Shown here: piece after piece, positions 8,689 through 16,057 of the stretch
How the letters are laid out: every line of letters starts with the position of its first letter
Position numbering within the stretch: the stretch's first letter is position 1
NCBI RefSeq assembly: GCF_034377145.1
Contig: NZ_CP139712.1
Span: 25,081 to 89,080 of the forward strand
DNA: 64,000 nucleotides
Direction of reading: 5' to 3'
Origin: Sulfitobacter sp. OXR-159
GTDB lineage: Bacteria > Pseudomonadota > Alphaproteobacteria > Rhodobacterales > Rhodobacteraceae
Translations under genes and position numbers: made by a program
The notes under the pieces: model-generated
The model's input: the letters and a program-made list of their open reading frames with translations, nothing else
Databases searched by the model: none
Told to the model about the DNA's origin: nothing

Positions 8689-8805
8689 GTGCAAGTTCTT
8701 GTTTCTGATACCTCCGTCCTGATCGACATCGAGAGAGCCTCGCTGACAGCGAGGCTCTTTGACCTCCCCTATGATTTTGTTGTTCCAGATATTCTTTATG
8801 AAGCG
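8689..8805 (+). pseudogene. Truncated PIN-domain nuclease, N-terminal 39 residues
   Basis: A GTG start 8 bases after the HTH-ImmA stop begins MQVLVSDTSVLIDIERA, with the first PIN acid (Asp7) and Asp13, and continues to VVPDILYE. Family similarity then stops and the frame runs into unrelated ABC-transporter DNA. The remaining PIN acids are missing, so no active nuclease can be made. The gene was evidently the toxin-like partner of the upstream HTH-ImmA protein before a deletion joined it to the ferric-transport remnant. Confidence 0.65.
8734..8758. repeat. Perfect 11-bp inverted repeat inside the PIN fragment
   Basis: AGAGCCTCGCT and AGCGAGGCTCT flank a GAC loop, followed by only TT then G. 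It resembles a terminator stem but lies inside coding sequence and lacks a long T run. It may attenuate read-through from the HTH-ImmA gene. Confidence 0.45.
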
Positions 8806-8810
8806 GCTTC

Positions 8811-8998
8811 TTTTAGGGGAAGATCAACGCTTCTTCTTGCCCGGAGCAATGCTAGCTGGCGCGCTGATCCTTTCGGCCACATCTGTGCTCTCGAAGGCCT
8901 TGTTCGGCGCTGTCCTGCCCATTGGCAATGTCACGGCATTGGTGGGCGCTCCCTTCTTTGCCGCTCTTATTCTGACCAAGGGGCGCAAAGCATGGTGA
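8811..8998 (+). pseudogene. C-terminal fragment of a FecCD-type iron-siderophore ABC permease
   Basis: The frame ending at 8998 reads LPGAMLAGALILSATSVL and ends with VGAPFFAALILTKGRK, the last two membrane helices of FecCD/BtuC-type permeases. Everything upstream of these helices is gone. Its stop precedes the ATPase remnant in the usual permease-ATPase order, so both come from one iron-uptake operon. Confidence 0.65.
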
Positions 8999-9610
8999 CG
9001 CTGCAACTTGAAAACCTCGTTGCGCGCTATGGTCGGCATGAGGTCCTCAGCAAGGCAACAACACCGCCAATTCGAGGAGGCAGTGACGGCTCTTGTGAGG
9101 GCAAATGCGGCTGGTAAGTCCACGCTGTTTCGGCGCATCGCAGGACAGATGCGGGGGGCAGGGACTGTGCGCTTCAGCGATGCAGCCACGGAGGACTTGC
9201 GCTACATGCCGCAGGATACGGGGATGAATGCAGCGCTGACGGTCTACGAATCCATCATACTCGCGCTGAAGCGCGGTGGGAGCGGTTGACGCCTTTCTAC
9301 TTCCGAGCTAACGGCCGTGAACGACGTATTGGCCAGATTGGGCATCACCGCTCTTGCTGAGCGGCAATTGCCGGAACTGTCAGGCGGGCAACGTGAGGTC
9401 GTATCGATCGCACAGTCGCTGGTGACGCGGCCGCGGGTTGTCCTCATGGACGAGCCCACCTCCGCGCTCGACCTTTGCCTCCAATACGAGGTATCGGAGG
9501 CTTTGCAATCCTATGCTGCTGAAAGCGGAGCTGTGATGATCCTCGCTTGGCATGACCTAAATCAGGTGAATACAGAATGCTCGGTCATCATTTTACCTCA
9601 TAATGATCTC
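8991..9610 (+). pseudogene. Broken FecE-type ABC transporter ATPase
   Basis: Pieces in different frames spell an ABC ATPase: VTLQLENLVARYGRHEVL at the start, a damaged Walker A (NAAGKSTLFRRIAG, first Gly lost), YMPQDTG (Q loop), then after a frameshift near 9285 LSGGQREVVSIAQSL (signature) and VVLMDEPTSALD (Walker B), and HDLNQ (switch His). At least two frameshifts and a decayed 3' end make it non-functional. Confidence 0.7.
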
Positions 9611-9655
9611 AAGCTGGCGGAAATTGCTGTTGAGCGGTTTCTCCGCGTTCCAGTG

Positions 9656-10054
9656 TCATGCCCGCAGTTTGCTGTGAAATCGGCCAACTACAGCAGCTAG
9701 GTCTCTTTTCGATCCACCCGGATCAACAACAATGGTTCCGGAATGGACCAACAGAAGCACGCCGCGAATGGCGAGTTCTGTCAAGAACCAGTTCACGTCA
9801 CGTTCTGACAATCCCAAGCATTCTGGTGCCGTCACAACGACCTTATCCCCTTGATTTAGCGACAGCAGCAGTTGCTCTCGTTGGATGAGATGCTTTCGAG
9901 GACGCGTAGTTTGCCCTTCAAACTGGTCACACCAAACCTGTTCAATTACCCCATGCAGCGAAATTTCTTGTCGCTGCCGTTTGGCGGACGGCCTACCTTG
10001 GGCGGAAAGGATATATCCCCACGTAGCGCCGGATTTCGAAAACTTTGGGTCCAT
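9656..10054 (-). CDS. Resolvase-like small protein, function uncertain
   Basis: The central part, GDKVVVTAPECLGLSERDV, NWFLTELAIRGV and LLLVHSG, follows the GDxLVVxxxDRLxRS / ELxxRGV pattern of serine recombinase N-terminal domains. The catalytic Ser is not evident in the N-terminal 30 residues and there is no DNA-binding C-terminal domain. It may be a remnant or a regulator from that fold. The 220 bases downstream (10055-10274) hold nothing I recognise. Confidence 0.4.
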   Translation of the reverse strand: MDPKFSKSGATWGYILSAQGRPSAKRQRQEISLHGVIEQVWCDQFEGQTTRPRKHLIQREQLLLSLNQGDKVVVTAPECLGLSERDVNWFLTELAIRGVLLLVHSGTIVVDPGGSKRDLAAVVGRFHSKLRA

Positions 10055-10274
10055 TTAAGGTCTTCCTCCTCTTAATCGTTCTTAGAAGCGGGAGGACTAG
10101 ATCACGATCCAGCTTGCCGATTGATTGCCTCCGGCTAGGCTCACCCCTCTCCGCGGAACCATCTTCTTATCTGACCTAGTAGGCCAGATTCACAGAGCCA
10201 AACGCGACTATGCGCCGGCTTCGAACCTCGTGAGATTGAGGTCTCGGCCCTAGCTTGCTTGTCTCTTGCAGACG

Positions 10275-10379
10275 CTACTGAAGCAGGACGTGCATCCGTT
10301 TCAGATCGCTTTCGCTCAGCTTGCCTTCGCCGACAAGGGCAATCATCTCGTCATGATCAGCCAGTGTCTTGGTTAACAT
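10275..10379 (-). CDS. 34-residue ORF overlapping the CDF remnant
   Basis: An ATG at 10379 opens 34 codons (MLTKTLADHDEMIALVGEGK, then an amphipathic helix ending HVLLQ). It overlaps the last 23 bases of the CDF remnant in another frame, the arrangement of a coupled downstream gene. No family is recognised. Confidence 0.3.
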   Translation of the reverse strand: MLTKTLADHDEMIALVGEGKLSESDLKRMHVLLQ

Positions 10380-10940
10380 GGTTTTTCTCGTCTTCTTCCG
10401 GCCTGCCGTGACCGTAAAGGTCGGCGTTCTCATGGGCTCGGTCTTCGTGCTCAAATTCCAAACTCGAATGACCGATGCTAAAATCGTCCTTCAGCCGGTC
10501 CTTGATTGCCGTCTTGATATTTTCGATTTAACGCCAGCCGTCCGCTGTCAGCACGATGTGGCAGTCCAAAGCCGCCTTGTGCTCCTGCATCTGCCACAGA
10601 TGGGCGGGTCGATCATGCGCATGCCACCCTCGTAGATCAGGTAGAAGCCGAGCAGGATAAGGGTCGTGTAGTTGATGAGCGCTGCGACAATTTCTATCCG
10701 CCCATAGCCGAAGGTCATGCGCGCGTCCGCAGGCCGCCGCGCGATTTTCCGAGCGGCAAAGGTGATCACCAACGATGCCATATCCGAGAAATTGTGCAGA
10801 GCATCCGCGATCAGTGCGAGGCTGCCGGATAGGATGCCGCCGACAATCTGCGCGACGGTCAGAAGACCGTTGGCCCAGATGGAGATGGAGACTCGACGGT
10901 CGCCGGACTCGAGGTCGATATGGGCGTGATCGTGGGCCAT
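10357..10940 (-). pseudogene. CDF (CzcD-like) cation exporter with internal deletion
   Basis: The first 110 codons are a good CDF N-terminus: His/Asp-rich lead, GSLALIADALHNFSDM (TM2 metal site, HxxxD) and YGRIEIVAALINY. Near 10600 the sequence jumps out of frame to a CDF C-terminal piece (LWQMQEHKAALDCHIVLTADGW), followed by an in-frame TAA and a tail SIGHSSLEFEHEDRAHEN. TM5-TM6 and the second metal site are missing. The intact gene probably exported Zn, Co or Cd from the cytoplasm. Confidence 0.75.
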
Positions 10941-11073
10941 CAGGCAACTTCCTATCTGTTCGGCAGATCAAAACGCGGTCAAGCGCCGCGTTTTGACTTC
11001 CTTTCAACATGTGCAGCCAGACCGGACTTATTCGCAACAGGTTCGGTCACTCGGGATCCCATGTGCCATTGGG

Positions 11074-11508
11074 TCAGCAGCAGCCAGAACTCTTCTCTGG
11101 CTGCGACACTTCCTGTACCAATTCGGCTGTTTCCGCGCCGTCGGCTTCCCGTGCCACGTCCGCTTGAGCCACGATCCCACAGCATTTGCCGCTTTCGTCT
11201 GTAACCACGCTGCGGCGCACCTGTTTTTCTTCCATCTTGCTGCAACAGCTTTTAACGTCCTCATCAGGTGAGACTGTCAGGAGGTCATCCGACATGACGT
11301 CAGAAACCGGCGTGTCGGCTGCCTTTCCCTCTGCGACGGCACCACAGCAGATGTCGCGGTCCGTAATGATGCCGACCGGCTCACCGGCGTCATTGATCAC
11401 GGGAATCGCGCCGACCGACTTTTCATCCATCAGCTTTGCGGCCTCCTGAATCGTAGTGTCGGTACTACAACATGTTGGATTGCTGGTCATGATTTCGTGA
11501 ACTTGCAT
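11074..11508 (-). CDS. Cys-rich CBS-domain pair protein
   Basis: The 144-residue protein consists of two CBS motifs (about 8-60 and 72-125; GIITDRDICCGA, GIVAQADVA) as in soluble ligand-sensing regulators. Unusually it has many cysteine pairs (NPTCCS, DICCG, KSCCSK, GKCCG and terminal SSGCC), absent from typical CBS proteins, so metal or redox sensing is plausible (inference). The ATG at 11508 follows an AAGGAG site; longer in-frame starts lack one. It lies between a MerR-type promoter and the CDF remnant in the same direction. Confidence 0.75.
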   Translation of the reverse strand: MQVHEIMTSNPTCCSTDTTIQEAAKLMDEKSVGAIPVINDAGEPVGIITDRDICCGAVAEGKAADTPVSDVMSDDLLTVSPDEDVKSCCSKMEEKQVRRSVVTDESGKCCGIVAQADVAREADGAETAELVQEVSQPEKSSGCC

Positions 11509-11987
11509 GATCTTACTCCTTGTTTTGGTTACTAGGGTGGAAACCGAAAGACGGGTGTTCAAGTTCCTTTCAGCGCGCTGAGTGGCGAGTTTTCGCGCGA
11601 GCCGTGCAGCAGCCACAATTTGGATAATTCAGTACTTGGAGCGCTGGTTTCTCTTCGGTCCAGGTCGGAAAAGGTCGGCAAGGGACATCAGGTATCTCCT
11701 CGAATCGCTTCCAAGGAAATGTAGTTACTACAGTTACTGTAGCTTCAAGCCACAAGTCTGTCCGGGTAGACGCGGTTGGAAACCTTCCCGAACAAATCGT
11801 TAACCTAGCTGCCCCTAGTCAGGACCCCACTACAGCTCGGCTTCGTTCCGAGGATGGGTGTTACTGGCATGAGCACAGCGGTCCAGCAAAAACGACACTG
11901 GTGCCGCTCTGCTCAATAGGTGGCAACCCGATCTGCACTACGCGTTCGGCGTGAGATATTGACCAGTGCAAACTGGGTGGGCGTAGA
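11509..11987. other. Intergenic region with a MerR-type promoter and a 19-codon ORF
   Basis: Apart from the promoter at 11718-11748, I see on the minus strand a 19-codon ORF from 11684 (MSLADLFRPGPKRN) that may be the remnant of a longer gene of the CBS-CDF operon. The part 11756-11987 shows nothing recognisable. Confidence 0.4.
11718..11748 (-). promoter_or_regulatory. MerR-family-type promoter upstream of the CBS-CDF operon
   Basis: On the minus strand TTGAAG (-35) and TACATT (-10) are separated by 19 bp, the stretched spacing that MerR-type activators need. The spacer contains the perfect 15-bp palindrome CTACAGTTACTGTAG (11728-11742), resembling CadR/ZntR/PbrR operators. No MerR gene is adjacent. 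Confidence 0.6.
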
Positions 11988-12656
11988 TCACGTTCGCGGG
12001 GTCACGCTTTCTTCTGCCGAATACAGGAACGCCGTCGAACCAGTTTTGACGTTCGGGTATAGATGGTTGATATGTGCCATGACCATGCGGACACACCCCG
12101 AACTCGCGCGCCCGCCGATGCTTCTTGGTTCGGGCGTCCCGTGAATGCGTAGATAGGTGTCTCGGTTGCCTTCAAAAAGGTAAAGCGCCCGCGAACCAAG
12201 AGGGTTTTCTGGGCCAGGGTCAACACCGTCGGCAACCGGGCCATAGAGCTCGGGATCGCGTGCGATCATGTTTTGGGTCGGCGTCCAGTTTGGCCATTCC
12301 ACTTTTCGCTGGATCGTATACGTGCCGGGCTCGTACAGGTTACCACGGGCGATCGCCACACCGTAACGCATCGCAGTTCCCCCTTCTTCGATGTGATAGA
12401 TGTAGCGCGCTACGGCATCGACGTGGACGTCTCCCGGAACAAGCCCGTCCTTAGCGTCCACCCGCTGGGGCAAAAAGCGCGGGTGCAGGCCCCACGGGTT
12501 TGACGTAGTTGGATCAAAAGCGGGAGGTGTGACCTGCGCGTCCCAGGCGGCCTTCTCCTCCTTGGTGGGCCGGGTGGCTGCCAGTAGCGGGCCAGCGATT
12601 GGAGTAGAAAACAGCGCACCGCTGGTCTGGAGAAAATGTCGTCTTGTCAGCATCAT
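11988..12656 (-). CDS. Exported L,D-transpeptidase (YkuD family)
   Basis: The 222-residue protein starts with a Tat-like signal (TRRHFLQTSGALF, cleavage near residue 28) and carries the YkuD active site HGTPEPRSIGGRASSGCVRM with catalytic Cys and Arg-Met. Such enzymes make 3-3 peptidoglycan cross-links or attach lipoproteins in the periplasm. It is the first of three homologues in this window, all beside metal-resistance genes. A MerR-type promoter lies about 120 bases upstream, which would tie it to metal stress. Confidence 0.85.
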   Translation of the reverse strand: MMLTRRHFLQTSGALFSTPIAGPLLAATRPTKEEKAAWDAQVTPPAFDPTTSNPWGLHPRFLPQRVDAKDGLVPGDVHVDAVARYIYHIEEGGTAMRYGVAIARGNLYEPGTYTIQRKVEWPNWTPTQNMIARDPELYGPVADGVDPGPENPLGSRALYLFEGNRDTYLRIHGTPEPRSIGGRASSGCVRMVMAHINHLYPNVKTGSTAFLYSAEESVTPRT

Positions 12657-13058
12657 TCTTACTCCTTCAACGTTAGGTAGGCAAACTAAGCTTAAACAAG
12701 GCCACTCTGCCGTTCAGTAAGGAAAGCCTGAAGCAGTATGGCCTGTTTGACTCGAATGCCGTTCTTCGTCTGCGGCCCTAACTCCTAAAGCTACTGTAGG
12801 TTCAAGAGAAATATTGAGGTCGAACCGGGGCTTTCGTGTTCTTACTTAGACAAGAACAGACCAGTCCGCCAGCAATTCGGTCGTGGCCCGTCACCGCAGG
12901 ACTATCCGGTATTCTGGGTGCGGGGCCGATGTTCGCCATTGGTTGAAAAAACCTTCGCGGTAACATCTCGACTGTGTCTCACGTCGAAAGAACTACATCT
13001 AAAGAACGACCAAACCGGAGCGATGTAACGACCTGGCCGAAGGCCACGACATCTTGAA
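12657..13058. other. Intergenic region with one MerR-type promoter
   Basis: The only recognisable feature is the promoter at 12775-12805. The bases from 12806 to 13058, behind the ArsR gene, contain only frames without family resemblance. Confidence 0.4.
12775..12805 (-). promoter_or_regulatory. MerR-family-type promoter upstream of the L,D-transpeptidase
   Basis: On the minus strand TTGAAC and TAGGGC are 19 bp apart, and the spacer carries the near-perfect dyad CCTAAAG-cta-CTGTAGG (12784-12800, one mismatch). Spacing and dyad match the MerR class; the -10 is weak, as expected for an activator-dependent promoter. Confidence 0.5.
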
Positions 13059-13403
13059 TCACGTCTCGCGATAGTTGTCACAAGCCTCAACCCCTTCTGC
13101 GACGACATCAAGAAGAGCATCTACATCGCTCAATAGCGTTGTGATACGTGAATTGCTGATACGGTAGCGAACAAACCGTCCATCTCGATCGCTGGCGACA
13201 AGCCCGCACTCCAGCAGGCATCGCAAATGATTGGAGATATTGGGCTGCGTTAGTCCCGTGTGCGCGACGAGCTCCTGAACGACGAACGGACTTTTTGCCA
13301 AGGCGTCCAGAATCGTCAAACGACTGGTATCTGCGAAGCCGCGAAGCAATTTCGCGCGCTGTTCAATAGTGGTGGTCTTGTCTTCCATAACGATTTGCGC
13401 CAT
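13059..13403 (-). CDS. ArsR/SmtB-family metal-sensing repressor
   Basis: The 114-residue winged-helix protein shows the ArsR pattern: ADTSRLTILDAL, LVAHTGLTQPNISNHLRCLLECGLV (recognition helix with Cys pair) and FVRYRIS. Cys at the recognition helix (LRCLLEC) and in the C-terminal helix (VEACDNYRET) resemble the CmtR/CadC metal sites for Cd/Pb. The ATG at 13403 is the first good start; longer starts overlap the divergent exporter gene. A 14-bp palindrome lies in the shared promoter, so it most likely represses the HMA-CDF operon until Cd, Zn or Pb binds. Confidence 0.85.
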   Translation of the reverse strand: MAQIVMEDKTTTIEQRAKLLRGFADTSRLTILDALAKSPFVVQELVAHTGLTQPNISNHLRCLLECGLVASDRDGRFVRYRISNSRITTLLSDVDALLDVVAEGVEACDNYRET

Positions 13404-13421
13404 ATCATTTCTCGCTGATAT

Positions 13422-13435
13422 ATAGAATCTTCTAT
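13422..13435. promoter_or_regulatory. ArsR-type operator in the divergent promoter
   Basis: ATAGAATCTTCTAT is a perfect inverted repeat (ATAGAA-TC-TTCTAT) midway between the arsR-like and exporter start codons. Its size and AT-rich arms match SmtB/CadC/CmtR-type operators. Confidence 0.65.
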
Positions 13436-13460
13436 CCACTTTAGCAGGAAAGCCGCGATC

Positions 13461-14309
13461 ATGGCCAACACAGACAACGAGATAGCAGATGCGCCATTGT
13501 TTCGATACCGGGTTTCCGGCATGGATTGCGCGAAGGATGCTGCACAGATCGAGCGGGCGGCACAGTCGGCCGGGGTAGCGCCCGGCGATGTGAAAGTGTC
13601 GGCCGCAACCCACATCATGACACTGGCTGCACCCGAAGGGCGCCTGCCGGACATCGAAAAGGCCGTTGCGGTGACCGGCTACGGCTTCGACCGGATCGAG
13701 GGCGATGGAGACATTCCGCCGAATCCCGCCCATCAGGACCCGGCCTACCGACGCGCGCTCTGGATCGTCGTGATCCTGAACGTGGGCTACGGTGTCGTTG
13801 AAATGATCGGCGGGTTCATCGCCGGGTCACAGGCCGTGAAGGCCGATGCGCTCGATTTCATCGGCGACGGCGCGATCACCTTCCTTGGCCTGCTGGCCAT
13901 CGGCTGGAGCCTCGCCTGGCGGGCACGGTCGGCCTTGATCCAGGGCATCTTCCTCGGGCTCCTCGGTCTCGGCGTCCTCGGCACGACCATCGTCCGGGTC
14001 TTCGAACGGACGACGCCGGATGCGGGTCTCATGGGCCTGCTTGGCATGATTGCCCTTGTCGTCAACGTCATCTCCGTTCTGCCGCTGCTGCCGTTCCGCA
14101 AGGGCGACGCGAACATGCGGGCCGTCTGGCTTTTCTCTCGCAACGACGCCATCGGCAATGCGGCGGTTGTCGTTGCCGCCGGTCTTGTGGCCTGGCTGGG
14201 CAGCGCGTGGCCCGACCTTATCGTTGCCTTCGGTATCGCCGGGCTATTCCTGCACTCGTCCTGGGCGATCATTCGCGATGCGCGGGCCGATCTGAAGACG
14301 ACTGCATGA
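13461..14309 (+). CDS. Cation transporter with N-terminal HMA-like domain (CDF family)
   Basis: Residues 10-75 are HMA-like (FRYRVSGMDCAKDAAQIERA) with one Cys in place of the usual CxxC pair. Residues 95-282 give five to six membrane helices with the CDF metal-site motifs AVKADALDFIGDG and FSRNDAIGNAAVV, so export of Cd, Zn or Pb is expected. It is divergent from the ArsR gene and its stop overlaps the lspA start (ATGA), forming an operon with lspA and the P450. Confidence 0.85.
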   Translation: MANTDNEIADAPLFRYRVSGMDCAKDAAQIERAAQSAGVAPGDVKVSAATHIMTLAAPEGRLPDIEKAVAVTGYGFDRIEGDGDIPPNPAHQDPAYRRALWIVVILNVGYGVVEMIGGFIAGSQAVKADALDFIGDGAITFLGLLAIGWSLAWRARSALIQGIFLGLLGLGVLGTTIVRVFERTTPDAGLMGLLGMIALVVNVISVLPLLPFRKGDANMRAVWLFSRNDAIGNAAVVVAAGLVAWLGSAWPDLIVAFGIAGLFLHSSWAIIRDARADLKTTA

Positions 14310-14806
14310 ACAGCCGCGTTCTAGGCGGAGTTTGCGCCATCTCGGCGTTCGCCCTCGATCAGGGCACCAAGGCGCTTGCCCTGAACACACCTGCGCTTGA
14401 GGGCGGCGTCGAGGTTCTACCCTTTCTCAATCTCGTGCGGGTTCTGAACGATGGAGTCAGCTTCGGTATGCTGGGCGGGATCGTGCCTTGGTGGGGTCTC
14501 ATCGCGCTTGCTGGCGTGATCGTGTTATGGCTGCTGATCTGGTTGTGGCGCGCGCCGGACAGGCTGACGGCTGCCGCTCTCGGTCTGATCATCGGCGGCG
14601 CACTCGGCAATGTCCTCGACCGGCTGCGTTATCAGGCCGTCCCAGACTTTCTGGATTTCCATTACGGAACATACCACTGGCCGTCCTTCAATCTTGCGGA
14701 TGTGGCGATTTTCTGCGGCGCGGCCCTACTGTTCTGGGACAGCTTCCGCTCTGCGACGGACAAGCCTGGTCAGGGTCAACGCAAGGAAAACACAACGGGG
14801 GTGTAA
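14306..14806 (+). CDS. lspA: Lipoprotein signal peptidase II
   Basis: The 166-residue protein has four membrane helices and the catalytic aspartates in GNVLDRLRY and SFNLADVAIF. LspA cleaves prolipoproteins after lipidation in the inner membrane. The ATG overlaps the upstream exporter stop by 4 bases. Plasmid-borne lspA copies beside Cd/Zn exporters are common, though the client lipoprotein is unknown. A lipoprotein diacylglyceryl transferase gene (lgt) is also present 34 kb away, so this replicon carries two steps of the pathway. Confidence 0.9.
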   Translation: MNSRVLGGVCAISAFALDQGTKALALNTPALEGGVEVLPFLNLVRVLNDGVSFGMLGGIVPWWGLIALAGVIVLWLLIWLWRAPDRLTAAALGLIIGGALGNVLDRLRYQAVPDFLDFHYGTYHWPSFNLADVAIFCGAALLFWDSFRSATDKPGQGQRKENTTGV

Positions 14807-14809
14807 CCC

Positions 14810-16057
14810 ATGTTCGGCATACCATCTGCGAAAGGCTTTGACAGCACACTTGCCCTGCTGCGCAACCCATATGGGTTCATTTCGGAGACCTGCCGCGCAC
14901 TCGACACAGACCTGTTCGAAACCCGCATCCTCCTTCAAGAGACGATCTGCATGACCGGCGCGGCGACGGCAGAAGCCTTCTATCGGGAAGACCGGCTGAT
15001 CCGCGCAGGCTCGATGCCAGGCCGCATACAGAAGTCCCTGCTGGGAGAAGGCGGCGTTCAGGGATTGGACGGCGCTGCCCACCAGCACCGCAAGAAGATG
15101 TTCATGTCACTCATGGGGACCGAGCGGATCGCCGCGCTTGAGGGCACGTCGCTTCACATGTTGGACAACTATGCGCCGGACTGGGAGGCGAGGAACGAGG
15201 TCGTCCTCTATGACGAAGTGCGCGAAATGCTCACAAGAGCTGCCTGCGCCTGGGCCGGGGTGCCGCTTAATGAAGCTGAGGTGGCGACCCGAACGGCGCA
15301 GCTTACAGCGCTTTTTCAGGACGCCGGGGCCCTTGGCCCCAAACACTGGCGCGCGCGTCTGGCGCGCCACCGCCTGGAAAAATGGGCAGCACGGCTAATC
15401 CAACAGGTCCGCGATGGTGAGCTTCAGCCGACGCAGGAAAGTGCCCTTCATATCATCGCGACATGGCGCGATCTCGATGGGGAGTTGTTGACCCCCAGGG
15501 TGGCCGCCGTAGAGCTGTTGAATGTCCTGCGCCCGACCGTCGCGGTATCCGTGTTCATAGTTCAGGCGGCGCATGCTTTACATCGGCATCCCGAGTGGCG
15601 GCAAAAGCTGAAGGACGACGAGGGACAGCTCGAACCTTTCGTGCAAGAGGTCCGCCGTCTGTATCCGTTCTTTCCCGCGGTTGCGGCACGGGTGAAGAGC
15701 GATTTCGAGTGGCGCGGACATCGCTTTCCCAAAGGGTACAGGGTTCTGCTCGACCTCTACGGCACGAATACCGACGCTCGTTCGTGGGACGCGCCGCAAG
15801 AGTTCCGGCCCGAGCGGTTTCACGATCGGGAGGTCACTCCCTACGAGTTCATTCCGCAGGGCGGTGGCGATCACCACAGGAACCACCGTTGTCCGGGCGA
15901 GTGGATCGCGATCAGCCAGATGAAGGCGTTTTGCAGTTTCTTCGTGAACGCCATCGACTACGAAGTGCCGGATCAGGATCTGGATCTGGAAACCGGAGAA
16001 CTGCCGCCCATGCCCAAATCTCGGTTCATCATGCGTAACGTCAGGCCTCGGCAGTAG
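14810..16057 (+). CDS. CYP152-like cytochrome P450 peroxygenase (fatty-acid hydroxylase)
   Basis: The 415-residue protein matches CYP152 (P450 SPalpha/BSbeta/OleT group): ELLNVLRPTVAVSVFIV carries the I-helix Arg-Pro that binds the fatty-acid carboxylate in place of the usual acid-Thr pair, and FIPQGGGDHHRNHRCPGEW holds the heme cysteine. EVRRLYPFFPAVAARV is the K-helix region. Family members use H2O2 to hydroxylate or decarboxylate fatty acids. It follows lspA by 3 bases, an odd operon partner for metal export; lipid repair or H2O2 use under metal stress is inference. Its 3' end overlaps the opposing CDF gene by 17 bases. Confidence 0.85.
   Translation: MFGIPSAKGFDSTLALLRNPYGFISETCRALDTDLFETRILLQETICMTGAATAEAFYREDRLIRAGSMPGRIQKSLLGEGGVQGLDGAAHQHRKKMFMSLMGTERIAALEGTSLHMLDNYAPDWEARNEVVLYDEVREMLTRAACAWAGVPLNEAEVATRTAQLTALFQDAGALGPKHWRARLARHRLEKWAARLIQQVRDGELQPTQESALHIIATWRDLDGELLTPRVAAVELLNVLRPTVAVSVFIVQAAHALHRHPEWRQKLKDDEGQLEPFVQEVRRLYPFFPAVAARVKSDFEWRGHRFPKGYRVLLDLYGTNTDARSWDAPQEFRPERFHDREVTPYEFIPQGGGDHHRNHRCPGEWIAISQMKAFCSFFVNAIDYEVPDQDLDLETGELPPMPKSRFIMRNVRPRQ

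Noticed and set aside
10055..10274. Possible tRNA-like stretch (a TTCGAA-containing hairpin)
   Set aside because: Arms do not pair into a cloverleaf and no acceptor stem could be drawn.
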